Shown: positions 48,529 to 58,422, numbered from the stretch's first letter. The stretch: 64,000 bases of DNA from CAWCKS01 sp963796195 (GCA_963796195.1 CAWCKS010000003.1:62001-126000), one strand, 5' to 3'. A program made the numbers and translations. Notes: generated by a model not told the origin, from the letters alone.

Positions 48529-49053
48529 ATGAAACGTTCAAGTTTGCGTGCCGCCGGTCACGTCGGCATTGTCACGATCGTTGCCGGCCTTCTTTCGGGC
48601 TGCGGCAGCATCAGCCTTGGCAACTTCGGCCTTGGTGGTGGCGGGCCGACGCCGCCGCCGCAGGACTCAGGTCCCGGACCCGAAATGCCCGGGACCATCC
48701 GTTCCGATGAAATCGTCGGACGCTGGGGCCTCGCTTCATTCCACAAGCCCGACGACCAGAAGCGGACCGAAGCCGCGGCGCGCAACCAGTGCAAGCAGCC
48801 TTACGTCATCAATTCCGGTCCGACCGGTGGCGTGATCATGCATCTCGCCGACGAAGCGCAGCCGACCGAATTGAGGATCAAGGGCAGCCCGGGCGGCAAG
48901 AACTTTATCGGCCCGCCAGGGCCGGCCGGCGGCGAGAAGGATCGCGAGATCGTCTCGTTCGACGGGCGGGTGATGGTCACCCGCTTTATCGATCCGGATG
49001 CCGCCGCGCGCTACGGCACGATGGTGTACGTGCGCTGCGGACCGCGGGCTTGA
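48529..49053 (+). CDS. Putative lipoprotein
   Basis: A 174-residue protein with a lipobox (LLSGC, Cys25) after a hydrophobic segment, so it is probably a lipoprotein. A Gly/Pro-rich linker (GLGGGGPTPPPQDSGPGP) leads to a conserved domain (SDEIVGRWGLASFHKPDDQK to VMVTRFIDPDAAARYGTMVY) that resembles alphaproteobacterial lipocalin-like or META-like small domains; I cannot name it. It is divergent from groES. A hairpin at 49105 separates it from the convergent cheZ-like gene. Confidence 0.75.
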   Translation: MKRSSLRAAGHVGIVTIVAGLLSGCGSISLGNFGLGGGGPTPPPQDSGPGPEMPGTIRSDEIVGRWGLASFHKPDDQKRTEAAARNQCKQPYVINSGPTGGVIMHLADEAQPTELRIKGSPGGKNFIGPPGPAGGEKDREIVSFDGRVMVTRFIDPDAAARYGTMVYVRCGPRA

Positions 49054-49104
49054 GGCCCGCGGCACACGCCGGATAGCCGATTTCGTCAGGAGTTTGAGGA
49101 GGAA

Positions 49105-49128
49105 GCGGCTTCCCGCCTGGGAAGCCGC
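49105..49128. terminator. Bidirectional terminator hairpin
   Basis: GCGGCTTCCC/GGGAAGCCGC (10 bp) with a GCCT loop lies between convergent genes. T-runs are short on both sides. Confidence 0.7.
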
Positions 49129-49134
49129 GTTCAC

Positions 49135-49897
49135 TCAGTTGAACAGCGCGTCGATGTCGTTTTGCGACGCGTGGCCTTCATCGTTCAGGCCCTTCGGACC
49201 GTTGAGCAGGCGGGCGTCGCCCACCCGGTCATCGACAATGGCCGGCGTGTGCTTCTTGATCGCGTCCACGCCGCCCCAGATGTCCATCATGACGTTGATG
49301 TGATTCTCGATGAAGCGCATCGTGGTCATGACCTTGCTGATGCGCTGACCGGTGAGATCCTGGAAGTTGCAGGCCTCGTAGATCGTGACCACCCGCTCCT
49401 GGATGTCCTGGCTGAAGCGCTCCTGAAGGTCCGGCGATTTGGTCTTCGCAATCGAGCTTGCGGCTTCGTCGATAGCTTCAGCCGCCTCGAGAATTTGCTG
49501 CGTCGCTTCTTCGGTGCCGCCAACCACGGCGCCGAGCTCGCCGGTCATTTTGGCCATCTCGGCGCCGTCGAAGCTGCGGCCATGCAGCAGCGCGATCTCC
49601 TGCTTGGTCTTGTTGATCGCATCGTGGATAAGGTCGAGCTCGACTTTCAGCTTATCGCACTGCTCGATCTGGGCGCGATAGGAGTTGAGCATCGCTGCCC
49701 CGTTCGCCGCGGGCGATTCTTTCGGCTCTTGCGCCGCTGCTGGCGCCGGCCGGCCGGCCCATCTGCTCGCGAATGGCGCGTAGCTCGGACATGATCTCGT
49801 GATGATACGGCATGACCTCGCCGTCGGTCATTTCTGGCATGGTTGCGCCGTCGGTTCTGAATTCTTCGATCCGAAAACGTTTGCGCTGAACGGGCAT
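49135..49897 (-). pseudogene. CheZ-like chemotaxis phosphatase, one frameshift
   Basis: The start MPVQRKRFRIEEFRTDG at 49897 and the C-terminal 185-residue part from 49692 belong to one gene. One extra base near 49727 splits them within a low-complexity Ala/Gly linker. The C-terminal part holds the CheZ helical hairpin and the active-site motif FQDLTGQRISKVM, where the Gln inserts into the CheY~P site. The last residues (SQNDIDALFN) match the CheY-binding tail. An internal ATG at 49692 could still give a functional phosphatase. The intact product would be about 253 residues. It ends chemotaxis signals by dephosphorylating CheY. Confidence 0.8.
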
Positions 49898-50207
49898 TTG
49901 CACTCCCCCCACTTGACGTCGAATGTTTTAGACTCGCGTGTTTTAACATCGGGTTCACGCCGGAGCTGCGCGACGGAGACGGCGCGCCCTGGCAGCGTTG
50001 CCGCGCACACGCGCCATTAACCATGACGCCGATGCGTTCACTCAAAATAAACGCTATCGGCAAGATCGACCGCGGCCTGACGGCGTGGTGAATCAAAACG
50101 GCGATTTCGTTTACCAAACCGATGCGTTTTCGATCTCTACTGCGAGCGCGCAACCGATGTGATGGCTGCGCTGAAAAATCCAACGACGCCTGGTAACGAG
50201 TACGTCG
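49898..50207. other. 310-nt divergent promoter region
   Basis: It lies between cheZ-like and the L,D-transpeptidase gene and contains AT-rich stretches (TTTTAGACTCG and AAATAAACGCTATC). No repeats or small genes with support were found. Confidence 0.45.
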
Positions 50208-50972
50208 ATGCCCAGAAAATTTCTCCTCGCACTCGCCACGAGTGCGCCCGCTCTCTTCGTGATTTCGTCAGCCCATGGTCAGGCGGCGCCGCCGCCAATG
50301 GTCTATGCTGAACGTCAGGTTCAGCAGGTGCCGACCCAGACCGCCTACTATCGTCAGACCAGTCCCGGCGGCGGTGGCTTGCTGGAGTTCCTGTTCAGCG
50401 GCGCGCAGCAGCCGCAATCCTACGAGCAGCAGCGCTATTATCAGCCGGTGCCGCAGCAGGGCGCGCTGCCGCAGGTGCAGCCCGAACAACAGGCTTACGA
50501 GCCGGCGACGCCCGCACGTCCAGCGATGGATCCGAGGTTCGAGAAACGCGAGGTCGATTACCAGACCGGCGAGATGCCCGGCACCATCGTGATCGATACG
50601 CCGTCGAAGTTTCTTTACCTCGTCGAAGGCAATGGTCACGCGCTGCGCTATGGCATCGGGGTCGGCAAGCCCGGCTTCGAATGGGCAGGGGTCAAGCACG
50701 TCTCGCTGAAGCGTGAGTGGCCCGACTGGACGCCGCCCGCCGAGATGCTGCAGCGCCGTCCCGATTTGCCCCGGCACATGGAGGGCGGACCGGACAATCC
50801 GCTCGGCGCGCGCGCGATGTATCTCGGCTCATCGCTCTACCGCATCCACGGCTCGAATGAGCCCTGGACGATCGGGACCGCAGTGTCATCCGGCTGTATC
50901 AGGATGCGCAACGAAGACGTCATCGATCTCTATGGCCGTGTGAAGGTCGGCGCCAAGGTGATTGTCAGTTAG
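50208..50972 (+). CDS. L,D-transpeptidase (YkuD family)
   Basis: A 254-residue exported enzyme: signal peptide (LLALATSAPALFVISSAHG), a Gln/Pro-rich linker (about 30-105) and a YkuD domain. The active site is HGSNEPWTIGTAVSSGCIRM with nucleophile Cys230. It makes 3-3 peptidoglycan cross-links or links outer-membrane proteins to the wall, in the periplasm. The long Gln-rich linker may span the wall. A strong terminator follows at 51026. Confidence 0.9.
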   Translation: MPRKFLLALATSAPALFVISSAHGQAAPPPMVYAERQVQQVPTQTAYYRQTSPGGGGLLEFLFSGAQQPQSYEQQRYYQPVPQQGALPQVQPEQQAYEPATPARPAMDPRFEKREVDYQTGEMPGTIVIDTPSKFLYLVEGNGHALRYGIGVGKPGFEWAGVKHVSLKREWPDWTPPAEMLQRRPDLPRHMEGGPDNPLGARAMYLGSSLYRIHGSNEPWTIGTAVSSGCIRMRNEDVIDLYGRVKVGAKVIVS

Positions 50973-51025
50973 CTGGTCCACCCTGGCAATCGCGTCTGAA
51001 ACCCACACCTTCAAGACGCTTGCGC

Positions 51026-51065
51026 GCCGCCGGAGGCATGCCCGCCTCCGGCGGCCTTTGTTTTG
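51026..51065 (+). terminator. Rho-independent terminator after the L,D-transpeptidase
   Basis: A 12-bp perfect stem GCCGCCGGAGGC/GCCTCCGGCGGC with a 6-nt loop is followed by CTTTGTTTT. Confidence 0.85.
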
Positions 51066-51106
51066 ACTATTCGCGAATTCCGTTCCCTGAGCGATACTGC
51101 TTTGTC

Positions 51107-51796
51107 ATGACCTCTGCCGCAAATCCGCTGTACCAGGTGTCGATCTGGCTCCTGCCCGTGCTGCTCGCCATCACGTTTCACGAGGGCGCGCATGCGCTCG
51201 TCGCCCGCCTGCGCGGCGACGACACGGCCTCGCGGCTCGGCCGCGTCACTCTCAACCCGCTGAAACATATCGACCCGTTCGGCACGGTCCTGTTGCCGGG
51301 TATGCTGCTTCTGATACGGGCGCCGTTCCTGTTCGGCTATGCGAAGCCGGTTCCGGTGAATGTGCGAAAGCTCTATCACCCGCGGATCGACGGAGTGCTG
51401 GTCGCGGCCGCGGGTCCTGCGATGAATCTCGCGCTGGCATTCGCCGCCGCCGTTGCACTTCACGCCGTCCCGCTGGCGCCGGCTACGGCCGGAGAGTGGC
51501 TGGAGGCAAATCTCGACAACGCGATCATTCTCAACGTCGGCCTCGCGCTGTTCAACCTGATCCCGTTGCCGCCGCTCGACGGCGGCCGCATCCTGACAGG
51601 ATTGTTGCCGCGCCCGCTGGCGATCCCGTATTCGCGGCTCGAGCCCTTCGGCATGACGATCCTGATTGGGCTATTGTTGCTGCTGCCGATCCTTGGGCGC
51701 CAGCTCGGGCTCAATCTCGACGTCCTGACCTGGATTCTCGGACGTAGTGCCAACGCGATCATTGACGCCATCATGACCGTGACCGGCAACACGTGA
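51107..51796 (+). CDS. Site-2 protease family (M50) membrane metalloprotease
   Basis: A 229-residue integral membrane protein with about five helices. The zinc motif HEGAH (HExxH) lies in the first helix and the third ligand in LFNLIPLPPLDGGRI (NxxPxPxLDGG). It is a small M50B/SpoIVFB-like enzyme without PDZ or CBS domains; such forms cut within the membrane. The start MTSAANPLYQ at 51107 is preferred to the upstream in-frame codon, which falls in the terminator of the preceding gene. Substrate unknown. It converges with the LTxxQ-type gene. Confidence 0.88.
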   Translation: MTSAANPLYQVSIWLLPVLLAITFHEGAHALVARLRGDDTASRLGRVTLNPLKHIDPFGTVLLPGMLLLIRAPFLFGYAKPVPVNVRKLYHPRIDGVLVAAAGPAMNLALAFAAAVALHAVPLAPATAGEWLEANLDNAIILNVGLALFNLIPLPPLDGGRILTGLLPRPLAIPYSRLEPFGMTILIGLLLLLPILGRQLGLNLDVLTWILGRSANAIIDAIMTVTGNT

Positions 51797-51809
51797 CGTG
51801 AGGCGTGAT

Positions 51810-53557
51810 TTATGTCGCGGCGTGGAGCGGCATCCGGTCGAATCGCGCCTTTTGTTCGTCAGTGAGCGAGCCGTAGAACTTCGTCAGTGCGGCGCGTGTC
51901 GTGGTCAGGGCCTGCGACATTGCCGACAGCCTGTCTTCCATTGCAGCGAGGCGACCGGTTGGCGTCAGGGTCTGATCGGCGTGGCACCCGGTCTTCAGGA
52001 TATCTGCGGCCTTGACCGATGCTTGATCGAGCGCCCCGAGCGCGGCCTCCTGTTCGGAGGTCAACTTGAGCGAGCGCTCAATTCGCGCCGTCGGCAGTGG
52101 GTTGGCTGATGCCGTATGGCTATCGCACATTTTGGCGAGATCAGAGCGTTGCGCGCGATCAACGGCCGTATCCTGATCGAGTACGTTGAAACGCTCGCGC
52201 TGCTCGTCACTTAGGGATTGGTAGAAGTCGTTGAGTGCAGGTCGCACCGTTCGTACGGCCTTCAGCATCGCATTGACGCGCATGAGCATCGCCTCGAAGC
52301 GGCCGGTCGGCGTGCTCGGCAAGTCGGTCGGACAGGCGTCCTGCATGATATTGACGGCTCTGACCGATGCGTCCTTCAGCTGGTCAAGCAGTGCCTGCTG
52401 CTTTCGGTCGGGCTGGACCTGCTGTGCGATTTTGTCGATTGAGAAGTCCGCGATGCCCTGCGCCTGGCCGGAGCAAATGCGCAATTCCGTGGCTGAGGCA
52501 GCTGTTGCAGGCGGTGCCGCACCGACAAATCGGGCGTAGGCTCGCTCCGAGGCCGCTGCGCCCGCGTAAGCATAGACAGCATCTGCGGCGTAATACTCGG
52601 GCGCGTAGCCGCCGAAAATCCCCGAGTACACATCATCGAACGCGTAGGGCCAGAACGTGTCGTAAGCTGAGGGCGAGAAGGTGTAGTCAACAAAATCAGT
52701 GTAGGCGTACGGCCAGAACACCGGACCGACGAAGCCGAGCACAAAGCCGAGGCGGCGGTCATGGTGGCGGCGCAAATCGCCCGCAAAACCGGATTCGGCG
52801 AACGCGCCGCGAAATGTCCCGAGCGCACCGGGTGCTGTCGCCGCATTACTCGACGTGCTGGCAAATATCGGGTTTCGCAGGATTGGGGCCCGCCGCGCCT
52901 CCTGGAGACGCTGGCGGTCGGCTGATGACGGCTGCCGCTCCGCGTTGCCCGGCGCGAGGCCGACGGTGCGGCGCGAGGTATCACCCGGGCCTTGTGTTGT
53001 TGTTGAGCACCTGGCGGCGCCGACAAGTTCGCGCGGTTGGGCGTGCGCGCGTCTGGTGCGGTGATGGGTTGGTTCCGCTCGGCACTCGCCTTCAGTGCGG
53101 CGGTACCCGGGCGCGCCAGCTTGCTCGGCGTGGGCTCCCTCATTTGCGCGAAGGCGCCTCGCGGCGAGCCACGCGATGCTGCGACGTGTGGTGGGAAAAC
53201 GTGCGGCGAAGCCGCATGCGATGGCAGAACTGCGTGGGGAGCAGCGTGCGGTGCAGCAGCGACATGCGGCGCGACGCGAGGCGCGGCGAAATGTGGCGCC
53301 GGCATATGCGGAGGGGGCGAAGCAGCGAAATGCGGCGGTGCGCCGTGCGGAACTGGTGCCGCAATGTGTGGCGCGGCTGGCGCAGCTAAGTGAGGCTGCG
53401 GTGCCGCCATGTGGGGAGGAGCTAAGGGTGCCGGATGCGGCGCGGGCGCGGCTGGTGCTCCGGGTGCTTGCGGTGGCCGTGCCGCCGCGGCAGTTGCAAT
53501 CACCGTCGAGGTCAAGAGCGCCAATATGGTCAGCGCTCTGCAGCTGTTCCGTGCCAT
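51810..53557 (-). pseudogene. LTxxQ-repeat (Spy/CpxP-like) exported protein with Ala/Pro/His-rich N-terminus, one frameshift
   Basis: ATG 53557 gives a signal peptide (CRALTILALLTSTVIATAAA) and a long Ala/Pro/His-rich region (APHPAPLAPPHMAAPQPHLA). The frame is lost near 52995 at a CAACAACAAC run; the continuing frame carries aromatic WPYAY repeats and then two tandem LTxxQ-type domains (SLSDEQRERFN, LTSEQEAALGA and LTDEQKARFD) with CPTDLPSTPTGRFEAM and CHADQTLTPTGRLAAM as paired units. The intact product would be about 580 residues. Spy/CpxP relatives are periplasmic chaperones or stress sensors; this one has two domains and a metal-binding-looking His-rich arm. Confidence 0.75.
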
Positions 53558-53738
53558 GGCCGAAACTCCGCTTGCGCCCTTGAATCGCAAACGTTGCCGC
53601 GGACCAGTTGTTCCGGTTCTCATCGCGTCGCCGATCGCGACCGACAGTCATGCGAGGTGTCGAGTGGTGTCGATCACGCGCCGGCTCTAACATGTGTCAA
53701 CGTTGTCGAGGAAACGAACGAGAAGAAGGGTTTAGGAG

Positions 53739-54551
53739 ATGGGTGCGGCGCCAAAGTATCCCGAAATCGAACCGGTCAAAGGCTTCAAATACAAAGAGCG
53801 CGTGTTCGTGGTCGATCGCGCCGAGGAGGCACGGCTGCTCGGTCACTGCGGTATCGATGTCGCATTGTTCGGCGGCAACATCGATCCTTCCGCGTTCATT
53901 TCGCTGGCGATCCAGGAAGGCGTCCGTAACGGCATCTCCGCCAATGGCGGCGTCAACATGGTGCAGGGCATCACACAGCATCGCCCGCTGCGCCTTGGCG
54001 AGGAGATCGTCGTCACGGGCGAGATTCTCGCTGTCGAGGAGGCGCCGCGGGGGCGCGTGACGACCAGCGAGACCTGGTTTGCCAACAAGCACGGCGAGCG
54101 CGCGATCACCGCGTTTCGTCGCTCGCTGAAGACCGATCCGACCAGGGAGGCCGATCCGAACCTGCGCGGCGCCGGCGAGCGGCCGGCCGCCGTCGTCACT
54201 GACGTGATGCGGCTGAAGGAGATTGGCCACTTCACGCTCAATCCGGAAGACGTGAAGGGCTATGGCGCCAACACCACGAACTACATCCACACCGAGCCGG
54301 AAGCGGCGCGACGCGCCGGCTATCGTGCGCCGATCATCGGCGGCGGGCAGGGCGTGCGTTATTTGACCGCCGCGATCTGGCGCAAGTTCAACCCGACCAC
54401 GATCGACATGGACATCTATTTCCGCCGTCCGCTGTTCTGGGACGATTCCTTCGAGGTGCGGGTCGACGATGACGGCGGAAAATGGCGATCGATCTGTCTT
54501 GCCAAGGGCGAGAAGATCGCGACCGAGGCGCGGATCAAGCAGCTCGGCTAA
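53739..54551 (+). CDS. MaoC-like hot-dog fold protein
   Basis: A 270-residue cytoplasmic protein with two hot-dog folds in tandem: PVKGFKYKERVFVVDRAEEA to VTTSETWFANKHG, and MRLKEIGHFTLNPEDVKGYG with a following YIHTEPEAARRAGYRAPI, the latter close to the MaoC Asp/His hydratase motif. Double hot-dog MaoC proteins hydrate enoyl-CoA substrates. The dyad residues are not certain, so hydratase activity is inferred. It is divergent from the LTxxQ gene and converges with the DUF2076 gene. Confidence 0.72.
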   Translation: MGAAPKYPEIEPVKGFKYKERVFVVDRAEEARLLGHCGIDVALFGGNIDPSAFISLAIQEGVRNGISANGGVNMVQGITQHRPLRLGEEIVVTGEILAVEEAPRGRVTTSETWFANKHGERAITAFRRSLKTDPTREADPNLRGAGERPAAVVTDVMRLKEIGHFTLNPEDVKGYGANTTNYIHTEPEAARRAGYRAPIIGGGQGVRYLTAAIWRKFNPTTIDMDIYFRRPLFWDDSFEVRVDDDGGKWRSICLAKGEKIATEARIKQLG

Positions 54552-54562
54552 GCCGCAATCGG

Positions 54563-55345
54563 CTAGGCGACGTCACTATCGCCGGAGTCGAAGCTGTCGC
54601 CGTCGAAGTCATCGTCGTCATTGCCGCTAAAGTCGTCGTCATTCGACGCCTGATCGAACAGGCCTTGGCGCGAGCTGTCGTCGTCACGACCGCCGCGGCC
54701 GATATCATCGATACCGGCATCGTGCGCGAGCGTGCTGTTCGACTGGTCGGTCCAGGGCGCTCGGCTGTCGGTGCCGAACGCGCTTGAATCGGCGAATGCC
54801 TGATGGCCGCCCATCAGGTTACGAATGCCACCCATCAAGAGCGAGCCGCCGATCACGCCGGCTGCGGCCGCCGCGGCCGTGCCGAGGAACGAGCCGCCAC
54901 CACCGTAGGCGGTCGAGCCGTAAGGTGCGCCATAGCCATGGCCGGGTCCGCCGGCGTAGCGTGGATCGGCCTGAGCATTGGCCTGACCGCTGTTCCAGAT
55001 CGGACGTGTCGGATCCGGTTGCGATGTCGCCTGCGGACGCACGTCCGGCACCGAACCGCGGTTTTGCTGGGAGCCAAACAGCGCGTCGCGCATGCTGTCG
55101 AGGAAACCGCCGCCGGATTGGGCCTGCGGGCGCAGTTGCGCCTCGAGTTCCTCGATGTGCGCATTGGCGCGCTTCAAGGCTTCGTCCTGCACCAGCACGG
55201 TCTGCACGAGTGCGTACGCCGCATTTGGCGCGCGCCGCAGCCCGTCGTGAATGGCTGCTTCTGCATCCGCATCGCGCGGTGCCGACTCGAGTTTGCTCAG
55301 GCGATCGAACAGCTCGCCGATCAGTTGGCGTTCTTGCGCGTTCAT
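54563..55345 (-). CDS. DUF2076 domain-containing protein
   Basis: A 260-residue protein: MNAQERQLIGELFDRLSKLE begins the DUF2076 domain, followed by helices (ALVQTVLVQDEALKRANAHI). The middle is Gly/Ala-rich with a hydrophobic stretch (FLGTAAAAAAGVIGGSLLMG) that may form a membrane helix. The C-terminus is very acidic (DDDFSGNDDDDFDGDSFDSG). The ATG at 55345 follows a GGAGGGAG site. Family function unknown; it is common in proteobacteria as an envelope protein. Confidence 0.82.
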   Translation of the reverse strand: MNAQERQLIGELFDRLSKLESAPRDADAEAAIHDGLRRAPNAAYALVQTVLVQDEALKRANAHIEELEAQLRPQAQSGGGFLDSMRDALFGSQQNRGSVPDVRPQATSQPDPTRPIWNSGQANAQADPRYAGGPGHGYGAPYGSTAYGGGGSFLGTAAAAAAGVIGGSLLMGGIRNLMGGHQAFADSSAFGTDSRAPWTDQSNSTLAHDAGIDDIGRGGRDDDSSRQGLFDQASNDDDFSGNDDDDFDGDSFDSGDSDVA

Positions 55346-55443
55346 GAATGCTCCCTCCATGCGGCGTGGCAGATGTAGGAATGGCCGCCCGCCTGCAAAG
55401 GTCGGGTGCGGCAAAGCGCGCAAGGTCTGACCAAAATTTAATG

Positions 55444-56286
55444 TTAGCCGGACAAAACAAAATTGCGCGCGGCCAGCAACGCCGGCAACGCCTCGCCAGC
55501 CAGAAATTCGTATTCACGCTCGCGCTGTTTTGTGAGCGGATCGAGCGCAACCAGCACCTCGTCGACAAAGCCCGGATGGCACATGACAAGCCCGCCTTCC
55601 GGCAGGCCTTCCAGGAACTTTTCGAACAAGTCGGCAAAATCGGGCTCGCTGGTGAAATCATAGGCGCCGGCGAAGGCCGGATTGAACACCACGCCGCCCT
55701 TGGCCGCGCGTCTGCGCAGGCCTGCGCTCAGCATGTCGAGCGTGACCGACTTCAGATCGCCGCCCGATCGCTTTGCGCCGGCGACGCGGCCGCACTGCCG
55801 GATCCAGGCCGTCGGCGCCGCATCTGCGACGGCGTCAAGGAACGCGTCGCGGACCTGCGGAAACGCCTGCACGTGCTGATGACCGTCGACATAGTCGGGC
55901 GGACGTCCAAACATCTGTTCGAAGGCCGTGAGCTGTGCGGAAATTTCGCCCCTCAGCATCTCGCGATCGAGCCGTCGCAGCAGGCTCGCGCCGAGCAGGC
56001 GCGACAGCGGCAGGAACGTGTCGTTCTGCAGATGGCGGAAATGCATGGTGAGTGGGCGGAATGGCGCGGTCAGCGTCAGGTGCAGGCCGATCTGACATTT
56101 GCCTGCGCGCGCTGCCTCTTGCAGTGCAGATGTCGAGGCCCGATCGAAGGCTGGCGCCACCGTCATCACCGAGGTCGCGTTGATTCGTCCGCGTCCGATC
56201 AGGTCGAGGATCGCCCTGTTGACGCCCGGGCTCAGGCCGAAATCATCAGCGCAGACGATGATCCGCCGCGGAGCGGGGGAGTTCAT
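55444..56286 (-). CDS. hpnK: HpnK/ChbG-like YdjC-family deacetylase
   Basis: A 280-residue YdjC-family protein. The metal site appears as CADDFGLS (Asp) and GLHLTL with GHQHVQAFP, the His ligands; PSPG-like region and CHPGFVDE follow. The hopanoid-linked HpnK branch is proposed because this gene overlaps a membrane glycosyltransferase by 4 nt (ATGA) and the group makes hopanoids; ChbG, a chito-oligosaccharide deacetylase, is the alternative. The start at 56286 is set by the overlap. Confidence 0.75.
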   Translation of the reverse strand: MNSPAPRRIIVCADDFGLSPGVNRAILDLIGRGRINATSVMTVAPAFDRASTSALQEAARAGKCQIGLHLTLTAPFRPLTMHFRHLQNDTFLPLSRLLGASLLRRLDREMLRGEISAQLTAFEQMFGRPPDYVDGHQHVQAFPQVRDAFLDAVADAAPTAWIRQCGRVAGAKRSGGDLKSVTLDMLSAGLRRRAAKGGVVFNPAFAGAYDFTSEPDFADLFEKFLEGLPEGGLVMCHPGFVDEVLVALDPLTKQREREYEFLAGEALPALLAARNFVLSG

Positions 56287-57339
56287 TCGGCCGCGGTCCT
56301 TGCGGTTTCGCTCGAAGCTGCCTCCGGCGCGGCCTGGGCATCCTTGATCGAGCGCTCGGCGACGAAATAGATCGGGCGCTGCTTCAGCTCCGACAGGATC
56401 TTGCCGATGTATTCGCCGACGATCCCGATCATCAGGAGCTGCACACCGCCGATCGTCATCACGCCGACGATGAGCGACGCATAACCGGGCGTGGTCTTGC
56501 CGTCGATCAGGGTCTCCCACAGGATTGAGAGGCCGAACAGGAATGACGCCAGCGCCAGCAGTACGCCGAGCAGGCTTGCGACCCGCAGCGGCGCGACCGA
56601 AAACGACGTCAGTCCCTCGATCGAGAGGCCGATCAAACGTGCAGCCGAGAAAGTCGTGCGGCCATGAGCGCGTGGATCGGGCTCATAGTCGACGCGCTTC
56701 TGGCGGAAACCGATCCAGCTCGCGAGCCCCTTGAAGAAGCGGTTGCGCTCCGGCAGCTGCCGAAGGGCCGCCGCGGCGCGCGGCGACAGCAGGCGGAAGT
56801 CGCTGGCGTCGGCCGGAATCTTGGCGCGCGCGCCCCAGTTCATCAACATGTAGAAGCCGAGCGCCGACATCCGGCGCAGCGCCGGCTCGTTCTTGCGGTG
56901 GGCTTTTGCCGTGTAGACGACGTCGTAGCCGTCGCGGAATCCAGTAGCCGACCAGGGTCTCCACTAGATCCGGCGGATGCTGGCCGTCACCGTCCATGAA
57001 CAGCACGGCGCCGCGGCGGGCGTGATCCAGCCCGGCCATCAGGGCAGCCTCTTTGCCGAAGTTACGCGATAGCGAGACGACCTGCACGTCCACCGACTTG
57101 CTCGGCAGGCGCGTCGCCACGCCAAGCGTGTCGTCGGTCGAGCCGTCATCGACATAAACGACTTCGGTCCGGAGTCCGAACGAGTTTTTGAGCCGGCGGC
57201 CCAGGGCATCGAGGCGATCATGCAGCCGGGGCAGGCCGGCGGCTTCGTTGAGCATCGGAACGACGATCGACAAGCCCAGTCGTGCCGCGGCTCCAGCGGC
57301 TTCGGTCGACAGGTCCGATACGTCTGCACCCAGCATCAT
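56283..57339 (-). pseudogene. Family 2 membrane glycosyltransferase, one frameshift
   Basis: The N-terminal GT2 domain carries IVVPMLNEAAGL, VDDGSTDDT and DGDGQHPPDL (nucleotide and metal binding). The frame is lost near 56938 after LVGYW; the second frame continues SALGFYMLMNWGARAK through SDFRLLSPRAA and two C-terminal membrane helices (LGVLLALASFLFGLSIL and IVGVMTIGGVQLLMIGIVGE). It resembles ArnC/GtrB polyprenyl-phosphate glycosyltransferases, about 351 residues if intact. It is translationally coupled to the HpnK-like gene. A role in hopanoid or lipid glycosylation is inferred. Confidence 0.8.
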
Positions 57340-57366
57340 TCGGGCGATCTCAACACGGGTTCCAGC

Positions 57367-57384
57367 ATATTGCATGCGCAATAT
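57367..57384. promoter_or_regulatory. Palindrome at the glycosyltransferase 5' end
   Basis: ATATTGC-ATGC-GCAATAT, 7-bp arms with a 4-nt centre, lies 28 nt before the chosen start (57339) and covers an upstream ATG at 57381. It may be an operator or a leader hairpin. Confidence 0.35.
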
Positions 57385-57447
57385 ATGGGAATGTGGCGGG
57401 GCGTCGCCATCCTCCTTGAGTTGCGCACGTCCACGTCTCGCAGCGCA

Positions 57448-58422
57448 CTATCTGTTCAGCGCTGCTTCAAGCTTGGCAAACAGCGGATTGGCGCGGTCGA
57501 ACACATAGTCTAGCGACGCAACCGAAACGGTTTCCGCACCGTGCTTCCTCAGGAAGCTCGCAAGCCCGTAAAGCTTGCCCGGTGGGCAGTGCAGCGTGAC
57601 CATGCCGGACGAGGTCGGGCCGCCGAACGGTGACACGACGCCGTAGGCCAGCTTGGCCTCGGCGAGCAAAGCCTCGGTGAGGCCGGCGAAACGGGTGCGG
57701 ACCTCCTTGTAGGCAGTGGCGCGGGCGCGCGCGGCGATGTGGTCGAGGATGATGCGGGCCATTTCGCGCGTCTCGGCCGACCACTCGGCGCCGCGTGAAG
57801 CGACCAGGTTGGCCTGGCTGCGCAGGATCAGGCCGTCGTCGAGCACCTTCAGCCCATTGGCAGCGAGCGTCGCGCCAGTGGTCGTAATGTCGACGATCAG
57901 CTCTGCGGTACCGGCAGCCGGCGCGCCTTCGGTTGCGCCAGTGCTCTCGACGATGCGGTAGTCGAGGATGCCATGGCGGGCAAAGAAGTCGCGAGTCAGG
58001 TTGATGTACTTGGTCGCAACCCGCATGCGGCGATCGTGCTGGGCGCGAAACTCGGTGGTGACATCGTCGAGATCGGCCATGGTGCGCACGTCGATCCAGG
58101 CTTGCGGCACGGCGACCACGACGTTGGCGAAACTGAAGCCGAGCGGCTCCAGCAGCACGACCTTGTTGTCCGCACCCTGGATATCGCGGATCAAATCCTC
58201 GCCGGTGACGCCGAGATGCACCGCGCCACGCACGAGATGCGATGCGATCTCGCTTGCGGACAGATAGGCGATCTCGACGCCATCGATGCCGCTGATGCTG
58301 CCGCGATATTCGCGGACACCGCGCGGCTTGACCATCGCAAGCCCCGCTTCGGCAAAGAACTCATCGGCGCTTTCCTGCATCCGCCCCTTGGACGGCACGG
58401 CGAGCACGAGCGGCGAGGTCAT
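57448..58422 (-). CDS. hisG: ATP phosphoribosyltransferase
   Basis: A 324-residue HisG: LAVPSKGRMQESADEFF, HLGVTGEDLIRDI and IVDITTTGATLAANGLK (the PRPP-binding region). It makes phosphoribosyl-ATP from ATP and PRPP, the first step of histidine synthesis. The short-form catalytic region needs HisZ, which is encoded just upstream with an ATGA overlap (58419-58422). The ATG at 58422 is set by that overlap. A C-terminal extension of about 80 residues is present. Confidence 0.92.
   Translation of the reverse strand: MTSPLVLAVPSKGRMQESADEFFAEAGLAMVKPRGVREYRGSISGIDGVEIAYLSASEIASHLVRGAVHLGVTGEDLIRDIQGADNKVVLLEPLGFSFANVVVAVPQAWIDVRTMADLDDVTTEFRAQHDRRMRVATKYINLTRDFFARHGILDYRIVESTGATEGAPAAGTAELIVDITTTGATLAANGLKVLDDGLILRSQANLVASRGAEWSAETREMARIILDHIAARARATAYKEVRTRFAGLTEALLAEAKLAYGVVSPFGGPTSSGMVTLHCPPGKLYGLASFLRKHGAETVSVASLDYVFDRANPLFAKLEAALNR

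Noticed and set aside
49652..49912. Separate 86-residue protein before cheZ
   Set aside because: It is the N-terminus of the cheZ-like gene cut off by a frameshift; its end after residue 55 or so is out of frame.
52376..53623. Single 415-residue protein on the minus strand
   Set aside because: Only its N-terminal part is real; after about 52995 the frame is a shadow and the LTxxQ domains lie in another frame.
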